Numbered from the stretch's first letter, positions 43,951 through 53,849 are shown. The stretch is 64,000 bases of DNA from Mycolicibacter terrae (GCF_010727125.1 NZ_AP022564.1:744001-808000); one strand, 5' to 3'. Translations and numbers: made by a program. The notes: generated by a model from the letters alone, not told the origin.

Positions 43951-44125
43951 GGGACGACGGTGCGGCGTCCGCGTCGACTCTTGCGTGCCCAGTCTGAGAT
44001 TCTTGGCGATTCACCTGGAATTTCCTGCCACCGGCCCACGTTTTGTAGTCGTAGTCGATGCTGCGCCGCGGCGGGCGCATGCACATACAACAGGTAAGCC
44101 AGACACGGAGGATCGCCGGAGAGTA

Positions 44126-44347
44126 ATGGCCAAGAAAGACGGTGCCATCGAGGTCGAGGGCCGAGTGGTCGAGCCCCTGCCCAATGCGATGTTTCGCATT
44201 GAGCTGGAGAACGGTCACAAGGTGCTCGCTCATATCAGCGGCAAGATGCGGCAGCACTACATCCGAATCCTGCCGGAAGACCGGGTGGTCGTGGAGTTGT
44301 CGCCTTACGACCTGTCCCGGGGACGCATCGTCTACCGGTACAAGTAG
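44126..44347 (+). CDS. infA: Translation initiation factor IF-1
   Basis: The 73 residues are a single S1/OB domain, full length for IF-1 ([20 protein letters not shown] and the C-terminal [20 protein letters not shown]). IF-1 binds the 30S A site with IF-2 and IF-3. GGAGAG lies 5 bases before the ATG. It heads the infA-rpmJ-rpsM-rpsK-rpsD-rpoA-rplQ-truA series. Confidence 0.98.
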
Positions 44348-44402
44348 CTCCAAGCGCCCGCGAAGTACGTCAACCAGCGATTAGAACAGGACCACAGCAG
44401 CC

Positions 44403-44516
44403 GTGAAGGTGAACCCCAGCGTCAAGCCGATCTGCGACAAATGCAGGGTGATCCGTCGGCACGGCCGGGTCATGGTGATCTGCTCGGACCCGCGCCACAA
44501 GCAGCGTCAGGGCTGA
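44403..44516 (+). CDS. rpmJ: 50S ribosomal protein L36 (zinc form)
   Basis: This 37-residue gene is easily missed because it is so short. GTG 44403 begins [19 protein letters not shown] and ends HKQRQG. Cys11, Cys14, Cys27 and His32 form the L36 zinc site. It lies 55 bases after infA. A 178-bp spacer (44517-44694) before rpsM has only a small hairpin (44578-44591) and no gene. Confidence 0.96.
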
Positions 44517-44694
44517 CCTGACGCAGCACCCCGATCACAACTGAATGCAGACCTCCCAGTACCACTGAGCTGGCTGGCATCTTTAGAGATGGGCCGGCTC
44601 GGCAACGCCCGGATCGGAGGCCGGGCCCCGGAGCTTTTTCGGCCGGGAACGGGCTGGGACCAACACCTCCGCTACGAAAGAGGGAATGCCCCCC

Positions 44695-45069
44695 ATGGCA
44701 CGACTTGTGGGCGTCGACCTGCCGCGCGATAAGCGCATGGAGATCGCGCTGACCTACATCTACGGCATCGGCCGTACCCGTTCCAACGAAATCCTGGCCG
44801 CGACCGGTATCGACAAGGACCAGCGCAGCAAGGACCTCACCGACGATCAGGTCACCGCGTTGCGTGACTACATCGAGCGCAACCTGAAGGTTGAGGGCGA
44901 CCTGCGTCGCGAGGTGCAGGCCGACATCCGACGCAAGATCGAGATCGGCTGCTACCAGGGCCTGCGGCACCGTCGCGGCCTGCCGGTGCGCGGCCAGCGG
45001 ACCAAGACCAACGCGCGCACCCGCAAGGGCCCCAAGCGCACCATCGCCGGTAAGAAGAAGGCCAGGTAA
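44695..45069 (+). CDS. rpsM: 30S ribosomal protein S13
   Basis: I chose ATG 44695 ([14 protein letters not shown], the conserved start) over ATG 44686, which is too close to the AAAGAGGG site. The 124 residues include [14 protein letters not shown] and the basic tail [25 protein letters not shown]13 lies in the 30S head and contacts L5 and tRNA. rpsK follows after 5 bases. Confidence 0.97.
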   Translation: MARLVGVDLPRDKRMEIALTYIYGIGRTRSNEILAATGIDKDQRSKDLTDDQVTALRDYIERNLKVEGDLRREVQADIRRKIEIGCYQGLRHRRGLPVRGQRTKTNARTRKGPKRTIAGKKKAR

Positions 45070-45074
45070 CCGTC

Positions 45075-45485
45075 ATGCCACCGAAGAAAGCGACCGGGCC
45101 CAAGAAGGGTCAGAAGACCCGGCGGCGGGAAAAGAAGAACGTTCCGCACGGTGCCGCGCACATCAAGAGCACCTTCAACAACACGATCGTGACGATCACC
45201 GACCCGCAGGGCAATGTCATCGCCTGGGCGTCGTCGGGTCACGTCGGGTTCAAGGGCTCGCGTAAGTCGACCCCGTTCGCCGCGCAGCTGGCCGCCGAGA
45301 ACGCGGCCCGCAAGGCGCAGGAGCACGGCGTGAAGAAGGTCGACGTGTTCGTGAAGGGCCCGGGTTCGGGCCGCGAAACCGCGATCCGTTCGCTGCAGGC
45401 CGCGGGCTTGGAGGTCGGTGCGATTTCCGACGTCACCCCGCAGCCGCACAACGGTTGCCGTCCGCCCAAGCGGCGCCGGGTCTAG
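45075..45485 (+). CDS. rpsK: 30S ribosomal protein S11
   Basis: The product has 136 residues, with [21 protein letters not shown] and the C-terminal [16 protein letters not shown] of S11. S11 binds the 16S platform near the mRNA exit. The lysine/arginine-rich N-terminal 20 residues are a normal actinobacterial extension. It lies 5 bases after rpsM and 14 bases before rpsD, so all three are co-transcribed. Confidence 0.98.
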   Translation: MPPKKATGPKKGQKTRRREKKNVPHGAAHIKSTFNNTIVTITDPQGNVIAWASSGHVGFKGSRKSTPFAAQLAAENAARKAQEHGVKKVDVFVKGPGSGRETAIRSLQAAGLEVGAISDVTPQPHNGCRPPKRRRV

Positions 45486-45499
45486 GAGGTTAGGAAGAG

Positions 45500-46105
45500 A
45501 TGGCTCGTTACACCGGACCTGCCACCCGCAAGTCCCGCCGGCTGGGCGTCGACCTCGTCGGCGGTGACCAGGCATTCGAGAAGCGGCCCTACCCGCCCGG
45601 CCAGCACGGCCGCGCGCGGATCAAGGAAAGCGAATACCGGCTGCAGTTGCAGGAGAAGCAGAAGGCGCGTTTCACCTACGGCGTGATGGAGAAGCAGTTC
45701 CGTCGCTACTACGAGGAAGCGGTGCGCCGCGGCGGCAAGACCGGCGAGGAACTGCTGCGCATCCTGGAGAGCCGGCTGGACAACGTGGTCTACCGCGCCG
45801 GCCTGGCCCGCACCCGTCGGATGGCCCGCCAGCTGGTCAGTCACGGCCACTTCACCGTCAACGGTGTGAAGGTCGACGTCCCCAGCTACCAGGTGTCGCA
45901 GTACGACATCATCGACGTCAAGGACAAGTCGATCAACACGGTGCCGTTCCAGATCGCCCGGGAGACCGCGGGCGACCGCCCGATTCCGGGCTGGCTGCAG
46001 GTGGTCGGGGAGCGTCAGCGCATCCTGGTCCACCAGCTGCCGGAGCGGGCCCAGATTCAGGTTCCGCTCGCCGAACAGCTGATCGTCGAGTTCTACTCGA
46101 AGTAA
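45500..46105 (+). CDS. rpsD: 30S ribosomal protein S4
   Basis: The 201 residues begin MARYTGPATRKSRRLGVDL and carry the S4 domain RLDNVVYRAGLARTRRMARQLVSHGHFTVNG. S4 is a primary 16S binder and nucleates the 30S body; in E. coli it also represses its own operon. AGGTTAGGAAGAG precedes the ATG. No cysteine zinc finger is present at the N-terminus. Confidence 0.98.
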   Translation: MARYTGPATRKSRRLGVDLVGGDQAFEKRPYPPGQHGRARIKESEYRLQLQEKQKARFTYGVMEKQFRRYYEEAVRRGGKTGEELLRILESRLDNVVYRAGLARTRRMARQLVSHGHFTVNGVKVDVPSYQVSQYDIIDVKDKSINTVPFQIARETAGDRPIPGWLQVVGERQRILVHQLPERAQIQVPLAEQLIVEFYSK

Positions 46106-46134
46106 CACCCCTGCACTGACCCGTGTAGGACTGA

Positions 46135-47220
<1,086 letters not shown>

Positions 47221-47282
47221 CACGAATTTCCGTCCCGGCCCTACCTGATACGGGGGTCGGCCCCATTTAGGAGAAGCCAGCA

Positions 47283-47789
47283 ATGCCCAAGCCCACCAAG
47301 GGTCCCCGTCTCGGCGGGTCGTCCTCGCACCAGAAGGCGCTTCTGGCCAACCTGGCCACGTCGCTGTTCACCCACGGCCGGATCAAGACGACCGAGCCCA
47401 AGGCCCGGGCATTGCGGCCGTACGCCGAGAAGCTGATCACCCACGCCAAGAAGGGCACGCTGCACAACCGGCGTGAGGTGCTCAAGAAGATCCGCGACAA
47501 GGACGTGGTGCACTCGCTGTTCGCCGAGATTGCCCCGCACTTCGCGGATCGCAACGGTGGCTACACCCGCATCATCAAGGTCGAGGCGCGGAAGGGCGAC
47601 AACGCCCCGATGGCCGTGATCGAGTTGGTCCGGGAGAAGACGGTGACCTCCGAGGCCGACCGCGCCCGTCGTGCCGGGGCCAAGGCGGCCAAGGCCGAGA
47701 AGGCCGCCGAGAAGCCGGCCGAGAAGGTCGAGGAGCCGACCGCTGAGGCCGAGGCTCCCGAGGCCACCGAAGCCACTGACGAGTCCTGA
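47283..47789 (+). CDS. rplQ: 50S ribosomal protein L17
   Basis: The core of about 118 residues starts [37 protein letters not shown], standard for L17. A 50-residue Ala/Glu/Lys-rich tail follows, usual in mycobacteria. L17 lies near the exit tunnel. AGGAGAAG is 6-13 bases before the ATG. Its tail-coding region overlaps the beginning of the truA frame. Confidence 0.98.
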   Translation: MPKPTKGPRLGGSSSHQKALLANLATSLFTHGRIKTTEPKARALRPYAEKLITHAKKGTLHNRREVLKKIRDKDVVHSLFAEIAPHFADRNGGYTRIIKVEARKGDNAPMAVIELVREKTVTSEADRARRAGAKAAKAEKAAEKPAEKVEEPTAEAEAPEATEATDES

Positions 47790-48633
47790 GTCCGGGGCCG
47801 AAGTTCGGCTTCGGCTCGACATCGCCTACGACGGCACCGATTTCGCCGGGTGGGCGGTACAGAATGGACAGCGCACCGTCGCCGGCGTTCTCGAAGAGAC
47901 GCTGGCGACGGTGTTTCGCGTTCCGGTGCGATTGTTCGCCGCTGGGCGTACCGACACCGGCGTGCACGCCACCGGGCAGGTCGCCCACGTGGACATCCCG
48001 GGAACGGCACTGGCTCATGCCTATTCGCGTGGTCAACGGCCCGAGGAGCCGGAATTCCTAGCACTGACACGGCGATTGGCGCGTTTCCTGCCGGTCGATG
48101 TCCGGGTGCTGCGCGTGGTGCGGGCCGCACCGGATTTCGATGCGCGGTTCTCGGCGCTGCGGCGCCACTACGCCTATCGGCTCTCGACCGCGCCGTACGG
48201 GGTGGTGCCCCAGCTGGCCCGCTACGTCACCGCGTGGCCGCGTCCGTTGGATGTCGACGCGATGGCCGAGGCGTCACGAAACCTGGTGGGTTTACATGAC
48301 TTCGCGGCGTTCTGCCGTCACCGCGAGGGTGCCACCACCATCCGTGATCTGCAGCGGCTGGACTGGGTGCGCGACGGGGATCTCGTCACCGCACACGTCA
48401 GTGCCGACGCGTTCTGCTGGTCGATGGTGCGCTCCCTGGTCGGGGCGGTGCTCGCGGTCGGTGAACACCGCCGCAGCGCCACCTGGTGCGCCGACCTGCT
48501 GAGCGCCAGCCGCCGGTCCAGTGACTTCACCGCCGCGCCGGCGCGTGGCCTGACCCTGGTCGGGGTCGACTACCCGCCCGACGATCAACTGGCGGCGCGG
48601 AGCGTCATCACCCGGGATCTGCGCACGCGCTGA
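47776..48633 (+). CDS. truA: tRNA pseudouridine(38-40) synthase TruA
   Basis: The conserved protein starts around [25 protein letters not shown] and has the catalytic Asp in [19 protein letters not shown] and the C-terminal HHDFAAFC-like [13 protein letters not shown]. It makes pseudouridine at positions 38-40 of the tRNA anticodon arm. The start is odd: between GTG 47671, which lies deep in rplQ, and the first conserved residue the frame has no ATG, GTG or TTG. I placed it at CTG 47776, giving 285 residues; GTG 47671 would add an Arg/Pro-rich head of 35 residues. Confidence 0.9.
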   Translation: MTSPESGAEVRLRLDIAYDGTDFAGWAVQNGQRTVAGVLEETLATVFRVPVRLFAAGRTDTGVHATGQVAHVDIPGTALAHAYSRGQRPEEPEFLALTRRLARFLPVDVRVLRVVRAAPDFDARFSALRRHYAYRLSTAPYGVVPQLARYVTAWPRPLDVDAMAEASRNLVGLHDFAAFCRHREGATTIRDLQRLDWVRDGDLVTAHVSADAFCWSMVRSLVGAVLAVGEHRRSATWCADLLSASRRSSDFTAAPARGLTLVGVDYPPDDQLAARSVITRDLRTR

Positions 48634-48638
48634 GCATC

Positions 48639-48697
48639 GCGAGATTGAAATCACGCAGGAAAATCGGGCCTTTCACCTGCGTGGTTGCAATCTCGGG
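48639..48697. repeat. Palindromic intergenic repeat of a related type
   Basis: The arms are CGAGATTGAAATCACGCAGG (48640-48659) and CCTGCGTGGTTGCAATCTCG (48676-48695), with two mismatches, around a 16-base loop. Size and GCGAG edge match the 60-bp repeats elsewhere, but the arm sequence is a different subtype. It separates the convergent truA and cutinase genes and may act as a two-way terminator. Confidence 0.65.
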
Positions 48698-48709
48698 GCG
48701 AAAGTGGCG

Positions 48710-49339
48710 CTACAGCAGCCCGGCGACGAACGAGGCGGCCTGATTGGTCATGCCGGGGGTGTAGCCGGAGTGGGCGGCGAAGTTCCGCCCGGGGGAGCAG
48801 ACCGGGTCGCCGTCGGTGCACAGGTCGATCGTCTTGAACCCGTAGGCCGGGCTGTTCGTCAACGGCTGCCCGATCTTGTTCGAGGGGTTGCCGAACACCG
48901 CGATCGCCGCGACGTGTTCGGCGGCCTCCGGCGGCAGCGGCGCGGTGAACCCGAAGCCGGGCACCGGCGCGGCGGCCACCACGTCGATGACCGCTGCGCC
49001 CTGCGAGTATCCGCCGAGAACCAGTCGGGTGCCCGGGCAGTTCTCCAGCATCCACATGATGTGGCCGCTGGCGTCGTTGGCGCCGTCGGCCGCCCGGCCG
49101 AAGTCATAGCTGGCCGGATAGTTCACCGCATAGGCGCCGACCGATCGGGAGGTCTGGCCCCGCAGCGCGCCGACGAAGGCGTTGCCTACCCGGCCCAGGC
49201 CCGGCGGCTCATTGGTGCCCCGCGCGAACACCACCTCGGTGTCCGGACACCCGTCGGCGGAAGCCGTCGTTGACGGAACCGGGCTGATCAGCAGCGCTGC
49301 AGCGGCGGCGCAGGCCGCCAGGATGCGGTATGCCTTCAC
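48710..49339 (-). CDS. Cutinase-like secreted serine esterase
   Basis: The 209 residues have a signal peptide (1-28, cut near ASA-DGCPD). The cutinase alpha/beta-hydrolase core follows: VVFARGTNEPPG with the oxyanion region, nucleophile Ser112 in GGYSQG, Asp in DLCTDGDPVC (Asp176 or Asp178) and His190 in AAHSGY. Disulfide cysteines are in DGCP, ENCPG, LCTDG and PVCS. Such mycobacterial enzymes hydrolyse lipid esters outside the cell. Position beside ESX-4 matches Rv3451/Rv3452. The start is GTG. Confidence 0.92.
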   Translation of the reverse strand: MKAYRILAACAAAAALLISPVPSTTASADGCPDTEVVFARGTNEPPGLGRVGNAFVGALRGQTSRSVGAYAVNYPASYDFGRAADGANDASGHIMWMLENCPGTRLVLGGYSQGAAVIDVVAAAPVPGFGFTAPLPPEAAEHVAAIAVFGNPSNKIGQPLTNSPAYGFKTIDLCTDGDPVCSPGRNFAAHSGYTPGMTNQAASFVAGLL

Positions 49340-49403
49340 AGCGAAGGATAGTAACGAAGCAAAGCGTTGATGTGCTAACTAACCTGGTCGCCGTAGTCAG
49401 CTG

Positions 49404-50108
49404 TCAGCGAACCAGCGGTTCGGCATCGGGTGCGGGCCCGGGAGCCCGCAGCCGGCCGGCGATGAAGTTGGCCGCCTGGCTCGTCAGTGCCGGGATGTAG
49501 CCGTCGGTGTGGTCGGTCCACTCGTTGCCGGGGCCTTCGTGACAGATCGGGTCGCCCGGGTTGCACAGGTCAATGGCCTTGGAGCCGAACAAGGCGCTCT
49601 GGGCGCTGATCGGGCCGCCGGCGCGGTCGGCGGGGTTGCCGAAGGTCGCGACCGCCACCACCTGGTCGGCGAGTTCGGCGGGCAGCTGGTTGCCCCAGCT
49701 GATACCGCCGACCTGGGTGCCGGTGACGATGTCGATGACCGAGGCTCCCTGCGAGTAGCCGCCCAGCACCAACTGGGTGTCGGGGCACACGTTGGCGGCA
49801 TCCTTGACGCGCCGGATGACGTCGTTGGCGCCGTCGCCGCCGCCGAGTTGCAGCCGGCCGGCGGGGTAGTTCACCCCGTACTCGTCGATCTTCTTGGAAG
49901 TCTGCTGCCGCAGCGAGTCGATCATCGCCCGGCCCACCCGGCCGACGCCGGGTGGCTCGCTGGTGCCGCGGGCGAAGATGACCTCGACATCGGGGCAGTC
50001 GTAGGCGGCCGCCGACGGGACGGCATCGGGTATCACGGCCGGGACGGTCAGCAGAGCGCCTGCCATCAACGTCGCGGAGAAAATGCTGCTCAACTGAACA
50101 AAACGCAT
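49404..50108 (-). CDS. Cutinase-like secreted serine esterase
   Basis: This 234-residue paralogue of the next gene has a signal peptide (1-35, cut near AAA-YDCPD), [16 protein letters not shown], nucleophile Ser119 in GGYSQG, Asp186 in LCNPGDPIC and His200 in WTDHTDGY. It has a longer C-terminal tail. TACCAT lies 7 bases before the ATG, so translation may be leaderless. It is divergent from eccB4, and the 108-bp spacer must hold both promoters. Confidence 0.92.
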   Translation of the reverse strand: MRFVQLSSIFSATLMAGALLTVPAVIPDAVPSAAAYDCPDVEVIFARGTSEPPGVGRVGRAMIDSLRQQTSKKIDEYGVNYPAGRLQLGGGDGANDVIRRVKDAANVCPDTQLVLGGYSQGASVIDIVTGTQVGGISWGNQLPAELADQVVAVATFGNPADRAGGPISAQSALFGSKAIDLCNPGDPICHEGPGNEWTDHTDGYIPALTSQAANFIAGRLRAPGPAPDAEPLVR

Positions 50109-50216
50109 AACGGAAATGGTACCGAAGCCGATTTTCGGCCCCGAACAGGACTGTGGATGCCCGCACGCCGCCGGGCCGCCGCCGCATTAGCGTCGTCGGC
50201 ACGGAAACGGGGGCGC

Positions 50217-51326
50217 ATGACCGGACGGACGACCACATCACTGCAACTCAGCGCGCACCGATTCGGCGTCCGCCGATTGGAACGCGCGCTGCGCTCCGGC
50301 CAGGTGGTGGGCGGTCAGGCACCGGGCCGGGCCGGCCTGGGCCTGGGCTGCCTGCTCAGCGTGATCGTGGTGGCCGGCGCGATGGTGTCGGCCGTCGTCC
50401 GGCCGCAACCGGGCCTGGGGGACGCGCCGATCCTGCTGGACCGCGCATCGGGGGCGCTGTATGCCCGGGTCGGCGACACGCTCCACCCGGTGTTCAACCT
50501 CGCCTCCGCACGCCTTATCGCCGGGCCCGCCGACCCGCGGCCGGTGACCGGCACCGAGATCGGCCGGGCCCGGCGCGGGCCGCCGTTGGGCATCCCCGGC
50601 GCCCACGGTGCGCTCGGCGCGCCACTGCCGCCGGCGCAGACCTGGTCGCTGTGCGACGACCCGGCCGGCACCACCCTGATCGCCGGGGCCGACCCGCCGC
50701 AATCGGCGCGTATCGACGCCGACGAGGCGGTGCCGGTCAGCTCGCAGTCAGCAGCTGCCTACCTGTTGGTGCGGGGCCGGCGAATCCCGATCAACCCGGC
50801 CGACCCGATGCTGGAATCCGCGGCGCCGCGGCCGGTCTCGGGTCTGTTGCTCACCGCGATTCCCGAGGCGCCGCCGGCGAACCCGGCGGATTTCGGCGGG
50901 CGCGTCGCGACGTTGCCCGCCGCCGCGGCGACGCTGTGCGCACATTGGCGCGCCGACGACCCGGTCGGCGTCACGCTGTCGGCCGGAGTCGGCCTGCCGC
51001 TGCCGGCCGGTGGGGCGCCGACGGCGCTGGCCCAGGCCGACGGCCCGGGCCCCGCCCTGGATGCGATCTATCTGCCGCCGGGCCGCAGCGGCTACGTGCG
51101 GGCCGCCGGTGTCTCCGGTCGCACCGGCGGGGCCGGCTACCTGATCACCGAGACCGGGGTGCGATTCACCGTCGACGACGCCGCCGCGGCGCGCAGCCTG
51201 GGCCTGCCGGAGACGCCCGCCGGGGTGCCCTGGCCGATGCTCGCCGGACTGCCGGCCGGCCCGCGGCTCAGTCGGGAGCAGGCGCTGCTGGCTCACGACG
51301 TCGTGCTGCCACTGTCCGGCCGGTGA
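50217..51326 (+). CDS. eccB4: ESX-4 secretion system protein EccB4 (unusually short)
   Basis: At 369 residues this EccB has one membrane helix (about 42-65, LGLGCLLSVIVVAGAMVSAVV). The conserved start LSAHRFGVRRLERAL and YARVGDTLHPVFNLASARLI follow. The C-terminal part VTLSAGVGLPLPAGGAPTALAQADGPGPALDAIYLPPG and PWPMLAGLPAGPRLSREQALL is typical. Cys in WSLCDD and LCAHW can form the family disulfide. Compared with EccB4 of H37Rv (about 470 residues from memory), roughly 100 residues of the periplasmic repeat region are missing after PEAPP. EccB forms the periplasmic face of the ESX core complex. The 3' end overlaps mycP4. Confidence 0.92.
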   Translation: MTGRTTTSLQLSAHRFGVRRLERALRSGQVVGGQAPGRAGLGLGCLLSVIVVAGAMVSAVVRPQPGLGDAPILLDRASGALYARVGDTLHPVFNLASARLIAGPADPRPVTGTEIGRARRGPPLGIPGAHGALGAPLPPAQTWSLCDDPAGTTLIAGADPPQSARIDADEAVPVSSQSAAAYLLVRGRRIPINPADPMLESAAPRPVSGLLLTAIPEAPPANPADFGGRVATLPAAAATLCAHWRADDPVGVTLSAGVGLPLPAGGAPTALAQADGPGPALDAIYLPPGRSGYVRAAGVSGRTGGAGYLITETGVRFTVDDAAAARSLGLPETPAGVPWPMLAGLPAGPRLSREQALLAHDVVLPLSGR

Positions 51327-52575
51327 GCACCGCAAACAGCAGCGCAAGCAGGACACCGGTGCCGGTGAGCGCGGTGTGCAGCCCGGCGGGCGCGGCGACG
51401 GGTTCGACGGGCAGCGGCGGTGGTGGTGCCGGGCGGGCCGGTTCGGCACCCTGGAGAGCGGGCGCGTGCGGCGCCACCTCGGAGCTGACCGCCGCCAGCG
51501 GATCGATCACACCGGCGCCAACGACATCGTCGCGGCCACCCGGCGGGTGGTGTGCGGTGGCCGTGATCCGGTCCATCACCTGCCGCGGTGTCCACTCCGG
51601 GAAGCGGGACCGGATCAGCGCCGCCAGCCCACTGACCACCGGCGCGGCAAAACTGGTGCCGTGAACCGCCGACCCGCCGACGGTGTTGGCCATCGCGTCG
51701 CCGACGGTGCTCAGCGACAGCACTCCCTCGCCGGGCGCGGCCACGTCGACCCAGGGACCGGCGCGGGTGAATGCCGAAGCTGCGCCGTGGGCGTCCACCG
51801 AGCCGACCGTCAGCACGTAGTCGTCGTACCAGGCCGGGGTGACGATCGTCGCCCCGCCGGCATCGCACCCGTCGTCGGTGTTGCCGGCCGCGGCGACCAC
51901 GACGGAGTGCTTCGCCTCGACCGCATAGGCCAAGGCGGCGCCGAGTGCCCGGTCGTCCAGGCCGGAGCCCGCTGGTCGGCAGGCCACCGCCGAGATGTTG
52001 ATCACCGAAGCCCCCAGGTCGGCGGCCGTGCGCACCGCCTTCGCCAGAGTGTCGACGTCGCCCACCCCCGCAACGTCGCCGGCGACGCCGAATCTGGCGC
52101 TGGACTGTCGGATACCGATCACGGTGGCCAGCGGGGCCACCCCGCCGAACCGGTCGGCTGCGGGATCGGTTGCGGCCGCGATGATTCCGGCGACCAGAGT
52201 GCCGTGCCCATCGCAGTCCTGGGCGCCGTCTCCGGTGAACACATAGTCGCCGCCACCCACCAGGCCGGGCAGCCGCCGGTGCGGCGCGACCCCGGTGTCG
52301 ATCACCGCCACCCGCTGACCCGCCCCGCGGGTGAGCGCCCAGACCGCCTCCAGGTCCAGACCGTCGAGCTGGGCGGGCGACACAGCAGGATCCAGTGCCG
52401 GCACCGCGCACACCTCACGTTGAACGGTGCGGTGCGCCGGTGCGGCCGGCGCCGCGACCGGCAGCCGGGAGCTGTCGATCGGCGGTGGTGCGACCGCGTT
52501 CGCCGGCGGCACACACTGGGTGGCCCCGGCGACCGCAGCGGCCACGGCGATCCGGGCGATCCGGCTCGTGGGCAC
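51268..52575 (-). CDS. mycP4: Mycosin-4, subtilisin-like protease of ESX-4
   Basis: The 435 residues have an N-terminal signal segment, then the subtilase triad Asp93 (VAVIDTGV), His124 (DCDGHGTLVAG) and Ser308 (HGTSFAAPVVSG), with oxyanion Asn232 (AAAGN). A proline-rich linker precedes one C-terminal membrane helix (LTGTGVLLALLFAVLTG), which anchors the protease outside the membrane. Cys in the prodomain-like region and near DGCDAG fit the mycosin disulfides. GTG start, 3 bases after eccD4. Opposite strand to eccB4, as in H37Rv (Rv3449). Confidence 0.95.
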   Translation of the reverse strand: MPTSRIARIAVAAAVAGATQCVPPANAVAPPPIDSSRLPVAAPAAPAHRTVQREVCAVPALDPAVSPAQLDGLDLEAVWALTRGAGQRVAVIDTGVAPHRRLPGLVGGGDYVFTGDGAQDCDGHGTLVAGIIAAATDPAADRFGGVAPLATVIGIRQSSARFGVAGDVAGVGDVDTLAKAVRTAADLGASVINISAVACRPAGSGLDDRALGAALAYAVEAKHSVVVAAAGNTDDGCDAGGATIVTPAWYDDYVLTVGSVDAHGAASAFTRAGPWVDVAAPGEGVLSLSTVGDAMANTVGGSAVHGTSFAAPVVSGLAALIRSRFPEWTPRQVMDRITATAHHPPGGRDDVVGAGVIDPLAAVSSEVAPHAPALQGAEPARPAPPPPLPVEPVAAPAGLHTALTGTGVLLALLFAVLTGRTVAARRREPAAPAPD

Positions 52576-52578
52576 GAC

Positions 52579-53742
52579 TCAGCCCAGACCCAGTCCGCGA
52601 GCCGCACCGTAAACTCCGCAGAGCCAGCAGGCCAGCGGCACCAGCGCGCCCAGCGCCACGCCCTCCAGTAATTCGGCGCCACGCCGCAGCAGCGGGGACC
52701 GGGCCGGCTCGGTGAAGCCGAGAACGACTGCGGCGCCGGATAGTGCCGCCGCCACCGCGGCCGGCCACACCCGGTGGGGCGCCGCATCGACCGCGGCAGA
52801 GAGCATGGCGACCCCCAGCACCACGACACCGCCGGTCACCAGCGCCGCGATCTGCCAACCGTCGGTGTGGGAGCGGGCCCGCAGCAGCAGCGCCGCACCG
52901 GCCGTCGCCGCGAACGCGGCGCCGACGAGGCGGGGCACTCCGGCCTCCGGTTGCCCGGCGGCCACACCGACGCTGCCCAGCACCACCGCCGCCGCAGATC
53001 CGGCCACCAGCCCGGACAGCAGATCCCGGGCCCGACCGGTGCGGTCCGCCGCCGGCCGGCGGGACAGTCCGCCGACCACGAGCGCGATCCGGCCGGCTGC
53101 CCGGACCACGACGGTCGCGCCGGCCGCCGCGACCGCCCCGACTGCCTGCAGCGAGATACCGGTTGCCGCACAGGCCATCCCGACGACGGCGGCGGCTACC
53201 GACAACCCCGCCAAGCAGCACAGCGCCGCGCGCGCCGAACCGCTACAGCCGCTCGACGGCACCGCCGACACGGCCACCGTCCCGGCCGCGGCCACGGCCA
53301 ACAGCGCGTTGGGGGCGCCGGGCCCGCCGGGGACCGCTACGAAACCAGCGACCCCGGCCAGGCCGGACGCGGTCAGCACGGCGGCGAGCCGGCGAGCCAC
53401 CGGGCTCCACGGACATGCCGTTGCCCGCACCATGGCCGCCACCTGTTCGGCGGGATCGTCGAAACGCGGCGTTGCCGGCAGGTCGTCCGCGCGCGTCAAC
53501 ACCAGCACTGCGCCGTCACGAATACCCTGCTGTGCCAACGTCTGCGAGGAATCCAGCGGCGCCCGACCCGGCAAGCCCAGTCGGTGGGGGCGCAGTTCAT
53601 GCGGGCCGTCCCGGCGAGCCATGAGGTCGACGACGGAGGCGATCAGCGTCGCCACCGGCACCCCGGCCGGGAGCGCCAGATCGGCGTGAACGGTATCGGC
53701 ATGCACCGCGACCCGACGCAGACCCGAATCCGGAACCGACAC
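52579..53742 (-). CDS. eccD4: ESX-4 secretion system membrane protein EccD4 (compact)
   Basis: The 387 residues comprise a ubiquitin-like N-terminal domain (about 1-85, RRVAVHADTVHADLALPAGVPVATLI...GAVLVLTRAD) and then about nine or ten membrane helices. EccD normally has eleven helices and about 460-500 residues, so this one is short. EccD lines the ESX membrane vestibule. The start is GTG with a strong AGGAGG site. It is divergent from eccC4 over 113 bp and forms an operon with mycP4. Confidence 0.9.
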   Translation of the reverse strand: MSVPDSGLRRVAVHADTVHADLALPAGVPVATLIASVVDLMARRDGPHELRPHRLGLPGRAPLDSSQTLAQQGIRDGAVLVLTRADDLPATPRFDDPAEQVAAMVRATACPWSPVARRLAAVLTASGLAGVAGFVAVPGGPGAPNALLAVAAAGTVAVSAVPSSGCSGSARAALCCLAGLSVAAAVVGMACAATGISLQAVGAVAAAGATVVVRAAGRIALVVGGLSRRPAADRTGRARDLLSGLVAGSAAAVVLGSVGVAAGQPEAGVPRLVGAAFAATAGAALLLRARSHTDGWQIAALVTGGVVVLGVAMLSAAVDAAPHRVWPAAVAAALSGAAVVLGFTEPARSPLLRRGAELLEGVALGALVPLACWLCGVYGAARGLGLG

Positions 53743-53820
53743 GCCCTACCTCCTTGCTCTCGTCTTGCGCGCACCGTAGCGCGCCCGCGGCCCAGGTGTT
53801 TTCGGTGATCCACAGCTGAC

Positions 53821-53849
53821 TTGCCGGCGCTTCGCCGGCTGTCTACCGT
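53821..53849 (+). promoter_or_regulatory. Promoter of eccC4 with an internal dyad
   Basis: TTGCCG (53821-53826), 17 bases, TACCGT (53844-53849), then 6 bases to ATG 53856, the classic spacing of a leaderless mycobacterial gene. Between the hexamers lies a perfect dyad GCCGGCG-CTT-CGCCGGC (53823-53839), which could bind a regulator. Confidence 0.6.

Noticed and set aside
44578..44591. Small dyad CATCT-TTAG-AGATG in the rpsM leader
   Set aside because: Only 5-bp arms; too weak to call an attenuator or operator on its own.
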